From positions 2,790,001-2,854,000 of the forward strand of contig NZ_JAUSXO010000001.1 in NCBI RefSeq assembly GCF_030816075.1: a stretch of 64,000 nucleotides of DNA. The letters are read 5' to 3'. Under the pieces are notes generated by a model. That model was not told the DNA's origin. It did no database searches and worked only from the letters and a program-made list of their open reading frames with translations. Shown piece by piece: positions 9,614 through 17,766 of the stretch. Positions within the stretch are counted from its first letter, which is position 1. The number at the start of each line of letters is the position of its first letter. The translations under genes were made by a program, and so were the position numbers. The stretch comes from Arthrobacter agilis. Its GTDB lineage: Bacteria > Actinomycetota > Actinomycetes > Actinomycetales > Micrococcaceae.

Positions 9614-10603
9614 TCAGCGCGATGCTGGAACCGGCTGCCGCAGCGCCGGGACCGTGGCCCGCCGCGCCTTCAGGAAGCCGTCCACCACGTCCCAGGCCGC
9701 GATCAGTACCGTCCCCCCGGTGACGACGGACACGACGGTCCAGCCACCGCCTGTCGCGACCGCCGGATCCCAGCCGACGGCGTCGACGAAGTCCGGGTTG
9801 AGCAGCCGCCCCTCGGACCACAGGAGGACTGCAGGGACCGCGAAGGCGAGATTGAGGACGACATTGACGACGGCGGCGGACCAGGACCAGCCGCGCAGGT
9901 ACAGCCAGAGGGCGAAGCCGGCCTCGAGGACGATCAGTGCCAGGAACCACGGGAGCCAGAAGGACCACAGGGCGGGGTCGAGCAGGGGGATCGCGCTGCC
10001 GTCGTCGGCGAGGGCGACGGACCGGATCTGCTGCCACAGGATCGCTCCGGCGAAGAGCGCGAGGAAGACGAGGGAGGCGACGAGTTCGGTCAGGCGCCCG
10101 TCGCGCGTGCGGTCCGGCAGCTCGGGGAGGCGCTCGACCGTCCACCCCATGCCGGTGTCGGCGGTTCCGCTGCGCTCGAGGACCACGAAGAGCAGCGTGG
10201 TCCAGAAGCCGATGTGCACCGTCGCGGTGATCGCCGTCGACACCGCGCCGCCGATCGCTCCCCCGACGCTCCCCGAGGTGAGGAGCTGCACCACCAGCAC
10301 GACGACGGCGGCGATGGGGACCACGATGGCGACGAGCGTCTTCAGGAGCCGCAGCCAGTCCAGGTAGTAGCGCGGCCCGATGAGCGTGAGGGGCCGGTCC
10401 ACGTAGTCCGCCGCGAGGCGCTCCGGGTCCCCCAGCCCGACCAGTGCCGAGCGCTCGGCGGCGGCAGAGTCCTCGCCGGAGGCGAGGCGGGCATCGACGG
10501 CGTCGCCGATCAGCTCCCTGATCTCGGGGTCGAGGCCGGAGCGCTGGGACTCCGGGACGGTCCGCACAGCGGCCCACACATAGCGATCGGTCAACGTGGT
10601 CAT
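9614..10603 (-). CDS. Permease-prefix multi-pass membrane protein
   Basis: 329 residues. An N-terminal ~75-residue helical soluble region (RYVWAAVRTVPESQRSGLDPEIRELIGDAVDARLA, cited here in part as TVPESQRSGLDPEIRELI) matches the permease-prefix module found beside PadR regulators, then about six hydrophobic helices. Translation overlaps padR by 4 nt (ATGA at 10603-10600), so the two are coupled. The usual role of such proteins is unknown; PadR partners often modulate envelope or drug responses. The longer upstream frame only runs into padR and is rejected. Confidence 0.75.
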   Translation of the reverse strand: MTTLTDRYVWAAVRTVPESQRSGLDPEIRELIGDAVDARLASGEDSAAAERSALVGLGDPERLAADYVDRPLTLIGPRYYLDWLRLLKTLVAIVVPIAAVVVLVVQLLTSGSVGGAIGGAVSTAITATVHIGFWTTLLFVVLERSGTADTGMGWTVERLPELPDRTRDGRLTELVASLVFLALFAGAILWQQIRSVALADDGSAIPLLDPALWSFWLPWFLALIVLEAGFALWLYLRGWSWSAAVVNVVLNLAFAVPAVLLWSEGRLLNPDFVDAVGWDPAVATGGGWTVVSVVTGGTVLIAAWDVVDGFLKARRATVPALRQPVPASR

Positions 10604-10944
10604 GGCACTTCCCCTTCGGCGAGGCGATGGAGCGAGGTTGTCAGCCGGTCCCAGTCGGCCGTGAGGGTGGCGGCGAGGTCGTCGCCGGCCGGGCTCGTCC
10701 GGTAGAACTTCCGCGGACGGGATTCGGCAGTGTTCCACTCACTCGTCAGCAGCCCCTGTTTCTCGAGGCGCCGCAGGAGGGGGTAGAGCGTGTTCGCGTC
10801 GACCTGGATGCCCAGGCCGTCGAGTGACTCGAGGAGCGCGTACCCGTAGTCGGGGGTGCGCAGCCGGGTGAGGCATGCGAGGACGACCGTCCCGCGCCGC
10901 AGTTCCTGCAGGTGCCCGGCAATCAGGTCCTCATCGTTTGCCAT
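10600..10944 (-). CDS. PadR family transcriptional regulator
   Basis: A 114-residue short PadR protein with a winged helix: LRRGTVVLACLTRL, YGYALLESL, VDANTLYPLLRRLEKQGLLTSEW and RKFYRTSPAG wing, followed by a short dimerisation helix. It represses in response to small ligands. It is probably autoregulated: a perfect 25-bp palindrome (10953-10977) lies between its -35 and -10 boxes. The -10 TATAGT ends 7 nt before the ATG, so the mRNA should be leaderless. It forms an operon with the membrane protein at 9614-10603. Confidence 0.88.
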   Translation of the reverse strand: MANDEDLIAGHLQELRRGTVVLACLTRLRTPDYGYALLESLDGLGIQVDANTLYPLLRRLEKQGLLTSEWNTAESRPRKFYRTSPAGDDLAATLTADWDRLTTSLHRLAEGEVP

Positions 10945-10951
10945 GCCCGAA

Positions 10952-10980
10952 ACTATAGTGTGCGTCGCACACTATAGCAA
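10952..10980 (-). promoter_or_regulatory. PadR promoter with 25-bp palindromic operator
   Basis: The arms CTATAGTGTGCG and CGCACACTATAG are perfectly inverted around one central base (10953-10977). On the minus strand, -35 TTGCTA (10980-10975), a 17-nt spacer and -10 TATAGT (10957-10952) frame the operator, and 7 nt later comes the padR ATG. On the plus strand the same palindrome could cover a promoter toward the cupin gene. Confidence 0.75.
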
Positions 10981-11063
10981 GAGGCACAATGATGCCGCCC
11001 ATCGCGATGAGATCGGCGCGTCCGCGGCGTCTACCCGCTGTCGCATCGAACCAGGAGGCATCC

Positions 11064-11459
11064 ATGGACCACCGGACCACGAGCCCGGCCGCCGCCACTG
11101 CCGCGCCGGCACGCACCATCAGGAAGGAGGAACTCGCGCTGCCGGGCAGCAGGACGCGCCGGTTCGACGGCGAGGCGTTCGGTTCCGCCGTGTCCTACTT
11201 CGCGGTGGACAACGACCCCGGCGACACCGTCTCCCTGCACCGGCACCCGTACACCGAGACGTGGGTGGTGATCGAGGGACATGTCCGGTTCACGCTCGGC
11301 ACGGCGGCGCTCGATGGCGCGGCGGGTGACACCGTCGTGGCGCCCGCCGGCGTGTGGCACGGCTTCACGAACGACGGCGACGGCCCGCTGCGGATGATGT
11401 GCATCCACGCGTCGCCGCGCATCATCCAGGAATGGAAGGACGACGCCGGGCACGCGTAG
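11064..11459 (+). CDS. Small single-domain cupin protein
   Basis: A 131-residue protein with one cupin barrel. The metal ligands of motif 1 are visible in SLHRHPYTETWVVIEG (H59, H61, E65) and motif 2 in VVAPAGVWHGFTN (H99). Such proteins bind a divalent metal and act as small isomerases, dioxygenases or sensors; no specific reaction can be assigned. ATG 11064 is preceded by AGGAGG at 5-nt spacing, which rules out the 25-residue upstream extension. Divergent from padR, sharing its palindromic regulatory region. Confidence 0.82.
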   Translation: MDHRTTSPAAATAAPARTIRKEELALPGSRTRRFDGEAFGSAVSYFAVDNDPGDTVSLHRHPYTETWVVIEGHVRFTLGTAALDGAAGDTVVAPAGVWHGFTNDGDGPLRMMCIHASPRIIQEWKDDAGHA

Positions 11460-11927
11460 CTACGCGCCGGTGGCACCGCCTGCAGGCAGCAGCTCGGTGA
11501 TGAGCTGCTGGACACGGACCCGGATCCCGTCGCGGATGGGCCGTACGGCGTCGACACCCTTGCCGGCCGGGTCCTCCAGCACCCAGTCCTCGTAGCGCTT
11601 CCCCGGGAAGTACGGGCATTCGTCCCCGCAGCCCATGGTCACGACGACGTCGGACGCCTCCACGGCGTCGGGTGTGAGGAGCGTCGGGGTCCCGGCCGTG
11701 ATGTCGATGCCCTCCTCGGCCATGGCCTCGACGGCTGCAGGGTTGACCCTGTCGGCGGGCTGCGACCCCGCGGACAGCACCTCGATGCGGCCCTCGGACA
11801 GGTGCTCCAGGTATGCCGCGGCCATCTGGGAGCGGCCGGCGTTGTGCACGCAGACGAACAGGACCGACGGCCTTCCTGCCACCGGCACGGCCTTCGGGGT
11901 ACCCGGCGTGCTGGACGGTGCGGTCAT
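11460..11927 (-). CDS. arsC: Arsenate reductase, LMW-phosphatase type
   Basis: 155 residues with the phosphate-binding loop CVHNAGRS (C26-x5-R32-S33) of low-molecular-weight phosphatase-fold arsenate reductases, then the family VTMGCGDECPYFPGKRYEDW block. Actinobacterial members reduce arsenate through an arsenate-mycothiol adduct with mycoredoxin (family knowledge). ATG 11927 has AGGAG upstream. There is no ArsR, Acr3 or ArsB nearby, so this copy stands alone. The 3' end abuts that of the convergent cupin gene (stops at 11459/11460). Upstream lies a GGGGAA tandem repeat. Confidence 0.87.
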   Translation of the reverse strand: MTAPSSTPGTPKAVPVAGRPSVLFVCVHNAGRSQMAAAYLEHLSEGRIEVLSAGSQPADRVNPAAVEAMAEEGIDITAGTPTLLTPDAVEASDVVVTMGCGDECPYFPGKRYEDWVLEDPAGKGVDAVRPIRDGIRVRVQQLITELLPAGGATGA

Positions 11928-11939
11928 GGGATTCTCCTG

Positions 11940-11975
11940 GGAAGGGGAAGGGGAAGGGGAAGGGGGAGGGGCAGG
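11940..11975 (+). repeat. GGGGAA tandem repeat upstream of arsC
   Basis: Four to five near-perfect copies of the hexamer GGGAAG/GGGGAA. It lies in the arsC 5' region, just before its ribosome-binding site on the minus strand (there reading as a pyrimidine run CCCCTT). It could vary in length by slippage; no function is evident. Confidence 0.6.
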
Positions 11976-12094
11976 GCGCCGGACATCGGTCCCGGCCGCT
12001 GTCGAGTATGGCGGGCACCGCGACCGGTGTCGAACCGGACGCCCGCCCGCCCGATGCCGGGCCGGGCGGGGCCTCCGGTGCAATACTGTCCGGC

Positions 12095-12319
12095 ATGGAC
12101 CTCGAACAGTGGTGGAACGGTGTCACACCGCAGACCCGGGACTGGCTGATCGCGCACAACGGCGAGGCGCTCAGCCCCGAGGTGGTGGCGGACATCAGCA
12201 GGGCGGGCGGCCTCGTGGCCTCCGACCCCTGGTGGCTGGGTGAGCGCGGACCCGACGGCGTGTTCCTCTCCGATGCCGCGACCGACTGGATCGAGGAACA
12301 CGCCAACGGCGAGGGCTAG
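12095..12319 (+). CDS. Small conserved acidic protein of unknown function
   Basis: A 74-residue, Trp-rich acidic protein (WW at 6-7 and again at 46-47) without membrane helix or cysteines. It begins MDLEQWWNGVTPQTRDWLI and has an SPEVVADISRAGG helix. I recognise it only as the kind of short conserved hypothetical seen in Arthrobacter-like genomes. ATG 12095 is supported by AATACT (12082-12087) ending 7 nt upstream, a leaderless arrangement; longer frames upstream run antisense through arsC. Confidence 0.65.
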   Translation: MDLEQWWNGVTPQTRDWLIAHNGEALSPEVVADISRAGGLVASDPWWLGERGPDGVFLSDAATDWIEEHANGEG

Positions 12320-12342
12320 CACTCCTCGCCGGGCGGTGGCGG

Positions 12343-13993
12343 TCAGCGGCGGCCGGGCCCTGCGGCCTGCGTGTACTCCCCTGCCACGACGGTGCCGAGT
12401 TCCTGCGCCCCGTCGAGGGTCCCCTCGGTGATGCCCGCCGACGCGGTGGTGGTCCCCCCGGCGTAGATCGTGTAGGTCTCGCCCGCGGTGATCGCCGAGG
12501 AGGAGTAGACGAGGGAGGCCGTGTCCTTGCCGGTCACGAAGGCCCCCACGACGGTGCCGTCCGCCGTCGCGATCTGGACGGCGGTGCCGGCGGGGAGCGC
12601 GGAGCCGAACGTGACCTGGACCCCGGACTGAGCGGAGGCCGCGTCCGGCGTGACGGCCATGCCGGCGCTGCCGGCGGCGGCGACGGTCCCGCCGTCGACC
12701 GTCAGGGTGCCGTTCACGTCCAGGGCGCCGTTCCCTTCGCCCGACGGCCCGTTCACGGTGACCGTCCCGCCGGTGATGCTCGCGTCACCGTTGGAATCCA
12801 GTCCGTCGCCCTCGGAGTCGATGGTCAGGGTCCCGCCGGTCACGGTGACCGTGTAGTCGCCCACCTCCATGGAGCCGCCGCCCATCCCTCCCATCCCGCC
12901 CATCCCGCCGGCGGAGGACGAGCCGCCCGCGGCGTTCACGCCGTCGTCGCTCGAGGTCACCCCGACCGTGCCGCCGTTGATCGTGATGTGCTGTGCCTCC
13001 AGGCCTTCGACAGAGCCGGTGACGTCCACCGTGCCGGCATCGACCGTGAGGAGCGTGGCGGCCTTGACGCCGTCGTCGCCCGAGGAGACCACGAGCTGCC
13101 CGCCGTACACGGTGAACCAGCCACGCCCGTCCTCGTCCTCGTTGGTGGACTTCACGCCGTCCCCGCCTGCCGTCACGTCCCAGGTGCCGCCGAGCAGGGC
13201 GATGTAGTCCTTGCCCTTGATGCCGTCGTCGACGGCGTCGACGGTGACGTCCCCGGCCGCGAGGACGAGGCCGTCCTTCGAGACGATCCCGTCGGCGGCG
13301 TTCCCCTCCACGGTCAGGGAGCCCGTGCCCCCGATGGTGAGGTCGGCCATCGAGTAGAGGGCGGCGTTCGGGGCGTCGGTGCCGGTATCGGCGTAGGCAC
13401 CGGCATCGGTGAGCGTGTTGGTGCTCCCGTCCTCGAGATACAGGAGGACCTCGTTCGCGCCCGAAACGACGAAGGGCGAGCCGGTGCTGCTCGTCAGTTC
13501 CACGCCGTCGAGGAGGATCCGGACCACGCCCTCCTCCCCCGCCGCGACGACCAGCTGGCCGTCGGTGAGGGTGCCGGACAGGCGGTAGGTCCCGGCGGCG
13601 GTGACGGTGACGGTGTCGCCGTCCACGCTCACGCCGTCGCCGGTCGCGGTACTGGCACCGTCGGCGAGGGTCACCGGTACCTCCTCGGCGGCGTCCCAGG
13701 TGAGGTCGTCGTCGTCGTAGTGGGTGTCCTCCGTGATGGCGGAGGCGGCGACGGCGGCGGTCCCATCGGCGCCGGTCACATCGGTCGTGTCGGTCGTGTC
13801 GGTCGCCCCGGCGGTGGCCGTTGCCTCGGGGGTGCCCGCCGTGGACGGTGTGGAGACCGAGGTACCGGCGCCGGTGCTGCCGGCGCTGCCCGTGCCCGTG
13901 CTGCAGCCGGCGAGGGCGAGGGTGAGGGCCAGGGCGGCGACGGAGGTCCTGAGAGCCGTGCCGGGTGTCGTGGAGGAGGGGGGAGGTGCGCAT
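12343..13993 (-). CDS. Carbohydrate-binding-domain lipoprotein (DUF4353-like), frameshifted at its start
   Basis: From the middle on this is a ~480-residue repetitive beta-helix-like protein rich in GxGDGVxS, DDGIKGKDY and SSGDDGVKAA, as in Cthe_2159/DUF4353 carbohydrate-binding proteins, with a MGGMGGMGG run. In the same frame upstream sits a lipoprotein signal: LRTSVAALALTLALAGC with lipobox LAGC, then a Ser/Thr/Gly linker. That frame has no ATG, GTG or TTG before a stop. ATG 13993, with AAAGGA upstream, is +1 out of frame; removing one base from the G6 run at 13978-13983 joins MRTSPSSTTPGTA to the signal. So the gene is either frameshifted, phase-variable, or misread there. Last gene of the VTC/DUF4956 operon. 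Confidence 0.7.
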
Positions 13994-14007
13994 GGGGAGT
14001 CCTTTGG

Positions 14008-14790
14008 TCAGGGTCGGTCGAGGGGGCGGAGCGGGAGGGACGTCGACAGCGTGCGGTGCCAGCGGTTGGCGGGGAGTGCCGGGTCGAGCGCCGCGAGGCC
14101 GGTGGCGAACTTCGAGATCCGGCTGGGGCGGACACCGGAGGCCCAGAGGTGGCGGTCGAGGGCGCTCGCGGCGCTGCCGGACTTGGTCTCGATGATGACG
14201 GCACCATCGAGCTCGTAGGCCTGGCCGTCGGGCTTCCGCCAGGTGACGCCGAGGTCGATGGTGGCGCGGCTTCCGGAGCCGGGCAGGTAGAGCGTGATGC
14301 GCCGGTACCTCGTCTGGAGGACGGGTCCCAGTGCCCCGGAGGGCACCGACCCGATGGCGCATGCCAGGGTCTCGTTGACATAGGCGAGGCCCTCGCCGGT
14401 CAGCCGGTGGCTGTCGGCGGGGTCGTAGGGGATGCGTTCCTTCACGGTCGCGGCCCGTGCGCCCTCGGTCTTCACCTCGAGGAAGCTCGTGCCGCTGTCC
14501 ACGTAGGTGCGGGTACGGATCTTGTACCGGCGGCGGCGGCCGTGGGCGGCGAGCAGATAGCTGTCGAGGCCCGCCGTGTCGAAGTAGACGGAGTCGTAGG
14601 CGAAGGACCGCCGGCCGAGCATCTCGAGGACCCTCACGTCGGCGTCGAAGGCCCGGACGAGGCCGGCCGCGCGGCGGGCTCCCACCACGTACTTCCGGTC
14701 CATCCTGGTCTGCAGGGCGGCGGCGCCGGTCAGTTCCTCGAGACCGATCGGCGGCCGGGCAGCCAGTCCGCCGAAGTCCCCGCCGTTCAC
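14008..14790 (-). CDS. VTC-domain polyphosphate polymerase-like protein
   Basis: A 260-residue protein matching the VTC tunnel domain: RMDRKYVV, YFDTAGLDSYLLAAHGRRR, KIRTRTYVDSGTSFLEVKTEG, LQTRYRRITLY, ATIDLGVTW and IIETKSG supply the ring of Arg/Lys and Glu residues that bind polyphosphate and metal in yeast Vtc4. In bacteria this domain usually neighbours DUF4956 and CotH or carbohydrate-binding proteins, with product unproven. The start is GTG 14790, overlapping the DUF4956 stop (GTGA), so the two are translationally coupled. Confidence 0.85.
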   Translation of the reverse strand: MNGGDFGGLAARPPIGLEELTGAAALQTRMDRKYVVGARRAAGLVRAFDADVRVLEMLGRRSFAYDSVYFDTAGLDSYLLAAHGRRRRYKIRTRTYVDSGTSFLEVKTEGARAATVKERIPYDPADSHRLTGEGLAYVNETLACAIGSVPSGALGPVLQTRYRRITLYLPGSGSRATIDLGVTWRKPDGQAYELDGAVIIETKSGSAASALDRHLWASGVRPSRISKFATGLAALDPALPANRWHRTLSTSLPLRPLDRP

Positions 14791-15530
14791 GCGGCCCTCG
14801 CCGGACGACCGGCAGGGACGGCCGCATCGGCTGTGTCCTCCGCCGCCCGTCGCGACGCCGGCCCGTCTGCCGGGACAGCCGCGGGATCGGCGGCGGGCGT
14901 CGTCGCGGGGAGATCGGTGTGATAGGTGGTACCGGCCGCGCTGTCGGGCAGGGTGACTGCCGGCGCCGGCACTGCCCGGGGAGGCATGGAGGCGGCCTCG
15001 TAGCGGACCTCGACGACCGTCCTGTCATTGACGAGGTCGAGTTCCGACACCGTCGCGGAGTGGATCCTGGCGTCGAGGACCTCCGCCAGGCGTGCGGTGA
15101 GGACTCCCTCGTCGCTGATCGCCTGGTCCAGCACCACGATCTGGTGCCGGTAGGCGGGCAGGACCCGGGCGTGGTCGCCGATGACCATGACAGCGAGGAT
15201 CAGGCCCATGAGCGCCAGGGGAAGCCAGAGCGGCTCGGCGCCGAGCCCGGCGATGAGTCCGAGGGCGAGGGCCGAGAAGTAGTAGGCCACCTCGTGCTGT
15301 GCGAGCTCGGTGGAACGCAGCCGGATGATCGACAGGACACCGAACAGTCCGAGTCCCAGGCCGACGCCGGCCGCCGAGCCGGAGAGGGCCGTGGCGACCG
15401 CGAGGACACCCACGTTCATGCCGAGGTAGGAGACCACCAGGTCACGGCGTCGGTGGCGCCGCAGGTACAGGCCGAAGGTCAGGAGCGTGATCGCCAGGAG
15501 GTCGGCGGCGATGAGGATCAGGATGTTCAT
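14787..15530 (-). CDS. DUF4956 membrane protein
   Basis: 247 residues. Four to five hydrophobic helices (ILIAADLLAITLLTFGLYL; YLGMNVGVLAVATAL; GLGLGLFGVLSIIRLRSTEL; YYFSALALGLIAGLG; LALMGLILAVMVIG) are followed by a cytosolic ferredoxin-like region with LDARIHSATVSELDLVNDRTVVEVRY and an Ala/Pro-rich tail. SIIRLRS-x-E is the DUF4956 signature. It is the consistent membrane partner of bacterial VTC-domain proteins. ATG 15530 (MNILILIAADLL) is preferred over an upstream in-frame ATG with a hydrophilic extension. Confidence 0.85.
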   Translation of the reverse strand: MNILILIAADLLAITLLTFGLYLRRHRRRDLVVSYLGMNVGVLAVATALSGSAAGVGLGLGLFGVLSIIRLRSTELAQHEVAYYFSALALGLIAGLGAEPLWLPLALMGLILAVMVIGDHARVLPAYRHQIVVLDQAISDEGVLTARLAEVLDARIHSATVSELDLVNDRTVVEVRYEAASMPPRAVPAPAVTLPDSAAGTTYHTDLPATTPAADPAAVPADGPASRRAAEDTADAAVPAGRPARAA

Positions 15531-15599
15531 GGGTGTTCTCCGGGGTTCGGTGGGAAGGTCTGTATCCACGGTGCGGGTGGAGGCTGTGCCGGTGCTGTG

Positions 15600-16688
15600 T
15601 CACGGCACAGCACGGCTTATGAGCCGGTTCGGGTGGTGGTCTGGCGGTGCGCCGTGCCCGGCCGCCGGGATCCGGACGGCGAGGAAGCGCCGCTGTGCGG
15701 CGAAGCTGACGGCGAAGAGGAGTGCCTCCGTGAGGACCTTCGCCGCGACGTCGGGGACCCCGAGGTCGGTGAGCACGAAGATCCCCGCGTAGTTCGCGGC
15801 GAGCAGTGCGACGACGAGCGCGAAGTACCGGCGGGCGGCACCCGGCTGCGACGCGTGCCGGCCGGCACCGAACACGAAGCGCCGGTTGACGAGGAAGTTC
15901 ACGGACGAACTGACGACCCGCGCACCGACGACGGCCAGGACCAGCGAGTCCGTCAGCAGCCCGAGGGCCACGAACGCCACCAGGTCCACCCCGAAGGCGG
16001 CGAGCGACGACAGGGAGAACCGGAGCAAGGGTGCGTAGACCCGCACGGAGTCGACGAGCGGACGGAAGTGGGAGGAGCCGTTGCCGGCGAGGTAGATGGT
16101 CGAGATGGCCACCCTGCCGATCCGGTGGCCCGCCGGGCCGGCACGGAGCAACAGGTTCAGTTCGTACTCGTAGCGGTCGCCGCCGACCGAGCGCAGCCAC
16201 GGCACCAGCTGCGCCGGATAGCCGCGCAGCCCCGTCTGGGTGTCGTGCAGGTCCCCTCCGGCCGCCGAGCGGAACAGGGCCCTGGTCAGGGCGTTGCCGA
16301 TGCGGCTGCGGGCCGGGACCGCGCCGTCGAACCGTCGTTCGCCGAGGACCATCGTGCGGTCATCGCCTGCCCGGACCTCCTCCGCCACGGAGAGGATGTC
16401 GGGCACGGCATGCTGGCCGTCGCTATCGGCGCAGACCACGTCCTGGCCCGGGTGATGGCGTTCCGCGTAGCCGAACCCGGTCTTGAGTGCCTGGCCCTTC
16501 CCGCGGTTCCGCGGGTAGCCGATCACCGTCGCCCCGGCACGGCGGGCGTCGTCGAACACCGCGCTGAAGGCCGGGCCGCTGCCGTCGTCGACCACCAGGA
16601 TGATCAGGCGTGGATCCGCGGAGAGCAGGTCGGTCACGAGCTGCGGCAGGGCGGTCCCGGGCTGGTAGGCGGGGATGAGGATGATCAC
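15600..16688 (-). CDS. GT2 glycosyltransferase fused to GtrA-like domain
   Basis: 362 residues. The N-terminal ~220 are a family-2 glycosyltransferase of the polyprenyl-phosphate sugar type: ILIPAYQPG, VVDDGSG, GKGQALKTGF, CADSDGQH (D-x-D), TQTGLRGYP. Residues ~235-345 are a four-helix GtrA-like flippase domain ending AAQRRFLAV. The fusion would make and flip an undecaprenyl-linked sugar for an outer-surface polymer (inference). GTG 16688, preceded by GGGGAG, lies 10 nt after the glycosidase stop. Confidence 0.88.
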   Translation of the reverse strand: MIILIPAYQPGTALPQLVTDLLSADPRLIILVVDDGSGPAFSAVFDDARRAGATVIGYPRNRGKGQALKTGFGYAERHHPGQDVVCADSDGQHAVPDILSVAEEVRAGDDRTMVLGERRFDGAVPARSRIGNALTRALFRSAAGGDLHDTQTGLRGYPAQLVPWLRSVGGDRYEYELNLLLRAGPAGHRIGRVAISTIYLAGNGSSHFRPLVDSVRVYAPLLRFSLSSLAAFGVDLVAFVALGLLTDSLVLAVVGARVVSSSVNFLVNRRFVFGAGRHASQPGAARRYFALVVALLAANYAGIFVLTDLGVPDVAAKVLTEALLFAVSFAAQRRFLAVRIPAAGHGAPPDHHPNRLISRAVP

Positions 16689-16698
16689 CGTCGCTCCC

Positions 16699-17691
16699 CT
16701 ACTGCCCGATGTAGAGGATGTCGGAGGTGCCGCGTTCCTCGCCCCTGCCGAGCGGGTTGTTCACCAGCTCGCCGTCGAAGTACATGGTGGAGGAGCCGCC
16801 GCCGTCGATGTTGTAGGCGGTCGTGGCGCCGAGGCCCTGCATGATCTCGGCCAGCCCGGTCATCGTGACGCCGTCGCTGTAGCCGTCGGAGCGTCCGTCG
16901 ACGACGACGAAGACCAGGTGGTTCTCGTCGATCACGCCGACCGCGGTGCGGGGCTGCTCGCCCTGGATGGAATGGTTGCCGACGTTGGTGTCCACCTCGA
17001 CGTCCTCGATACCCGCCGCGATCTCCCCGTCCGCCAGGAGGGACGGGCCGAAGGAGAGTGTGTTCCAGACGCCGTCCGCGAGCAGCTGGTCCGCCGTCGT
17101 CGTGGTCTCGTCGTACACCCGGACGGTGCCGTCCCGGTAGAAGGCGAGGCCCTGGCGGGCCCCTTCGTCGCGGTAGACGACGCCGTTGCGGATGACGATC
17201 CCGGTGTCGCGGAAGCCGTAGTAGTCGCCGTTGATCGCGAAGACCGCAGCGTTGGCCTCGGCGACGGCCGAGGTGGTCTCGGTGATGTTCTCCCCGAAGC
17301 TGTCCTCGGCGAACGCCGAGCGGAGCGTCGTCGCGTCGGTCAGCTCGACGTCGGCGACGTAGTAGGTCACCGTCTCGTCGCCGGACCCGGTGACGACGGT
17401 GGAGATCCCGATACTGCTGTCCGCCGACACGTACGACGTGTCGGTCAGGACGTCGGCTGCCGCAGAGGGGGCTTCGGTGGCTGTCGCGGTAGCGGTGGGG
17501 GTGGCGTCTGCGGTGGAGGCGGCCTGGGCCGCCTCGTACGCGGACACATCGCTGATCTCGACCCTGTCGATGACGAAGCGGTCGAGCGCCCAGGCCGTGG
17601 TCCCGCCGGCGGCGAGGGTCAGGGCGAGGGAGGACGCGAGGACGGTGGTTCGGAGACGGCCCGGTCTGCGGGGCCCGGAGTGGATCGGCAT
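16699..17691 (-). CDS. Secreted phosphodiester glycosidase-family protein (NAGPA domain)
   Basis: 330 residues. Basic N-terminus plus helix (RLRTTVLASSLALTLAAGGTTAWA) is a signal or anchor, followed by a Thr/Ala linker. The C-terminal NAGPA domain shows FAINGDYYGFRDTGIVIRNG, FGPSLLADG, PRTAVGVIDENHLVFVVVDGR and AYNIDGGGSSTMYF, the pattern of enzymes that cleave N-acetylglucosamine-1-phosphodiester links. It would act outside the membrane on a phosphodiester-linked glycan. First gene of a five-gene operon down to 12343. Confidence 0.87.
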   Translation of the reverse strand: MPIHSGPRRPGRLRTTVLASSLALTLAAGGTTAWALDRFVIDRVEISDVSAYEAAQAASTADATPTATATATEAPSAAADVLTDTSYVSADSSIGISTVVTGSGDETVTYYVADVELTDATTLRSAFAEDSFGENITETTSAVAEANAAVFAINGDYYGFRDTGIVIRNGVVYRDEGARQGLAFYRDGTVRVYDETTTTADQLLADGVWNTLSFGPSLLADGEIAAGIEDVEVDTNVGNHSIQGEQPRTAVGVIDENHLVFVVVDGRSDGYSDGVTMTGLAEIMQGLGATTAYNIDGGGSSTMYFDGELVNNPLGRGEERGTSDILYIGQ

Positions 17692-17766
17692 ACTCCACTT
17701 CTACGGAGCGGCCCTATGGCAGCCGTGTGCCCTTCTTGTGCAGGGGCTGTGCAGTGCTCCCGGACG

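Noticed and set aside
11940-11975. CRISPR or VNTR array
   Set aside because: Six-base unit, about 36 bp long, no spacers.
13740-13779. GTG 13779 as the start of the carbohydrate-binding protein
   Set aside because: It would cut off an obvious lipoprotein signal (LALTLALAGC) present in the same frame upstream and has no ribosome site; the frameshift explanation fits better.
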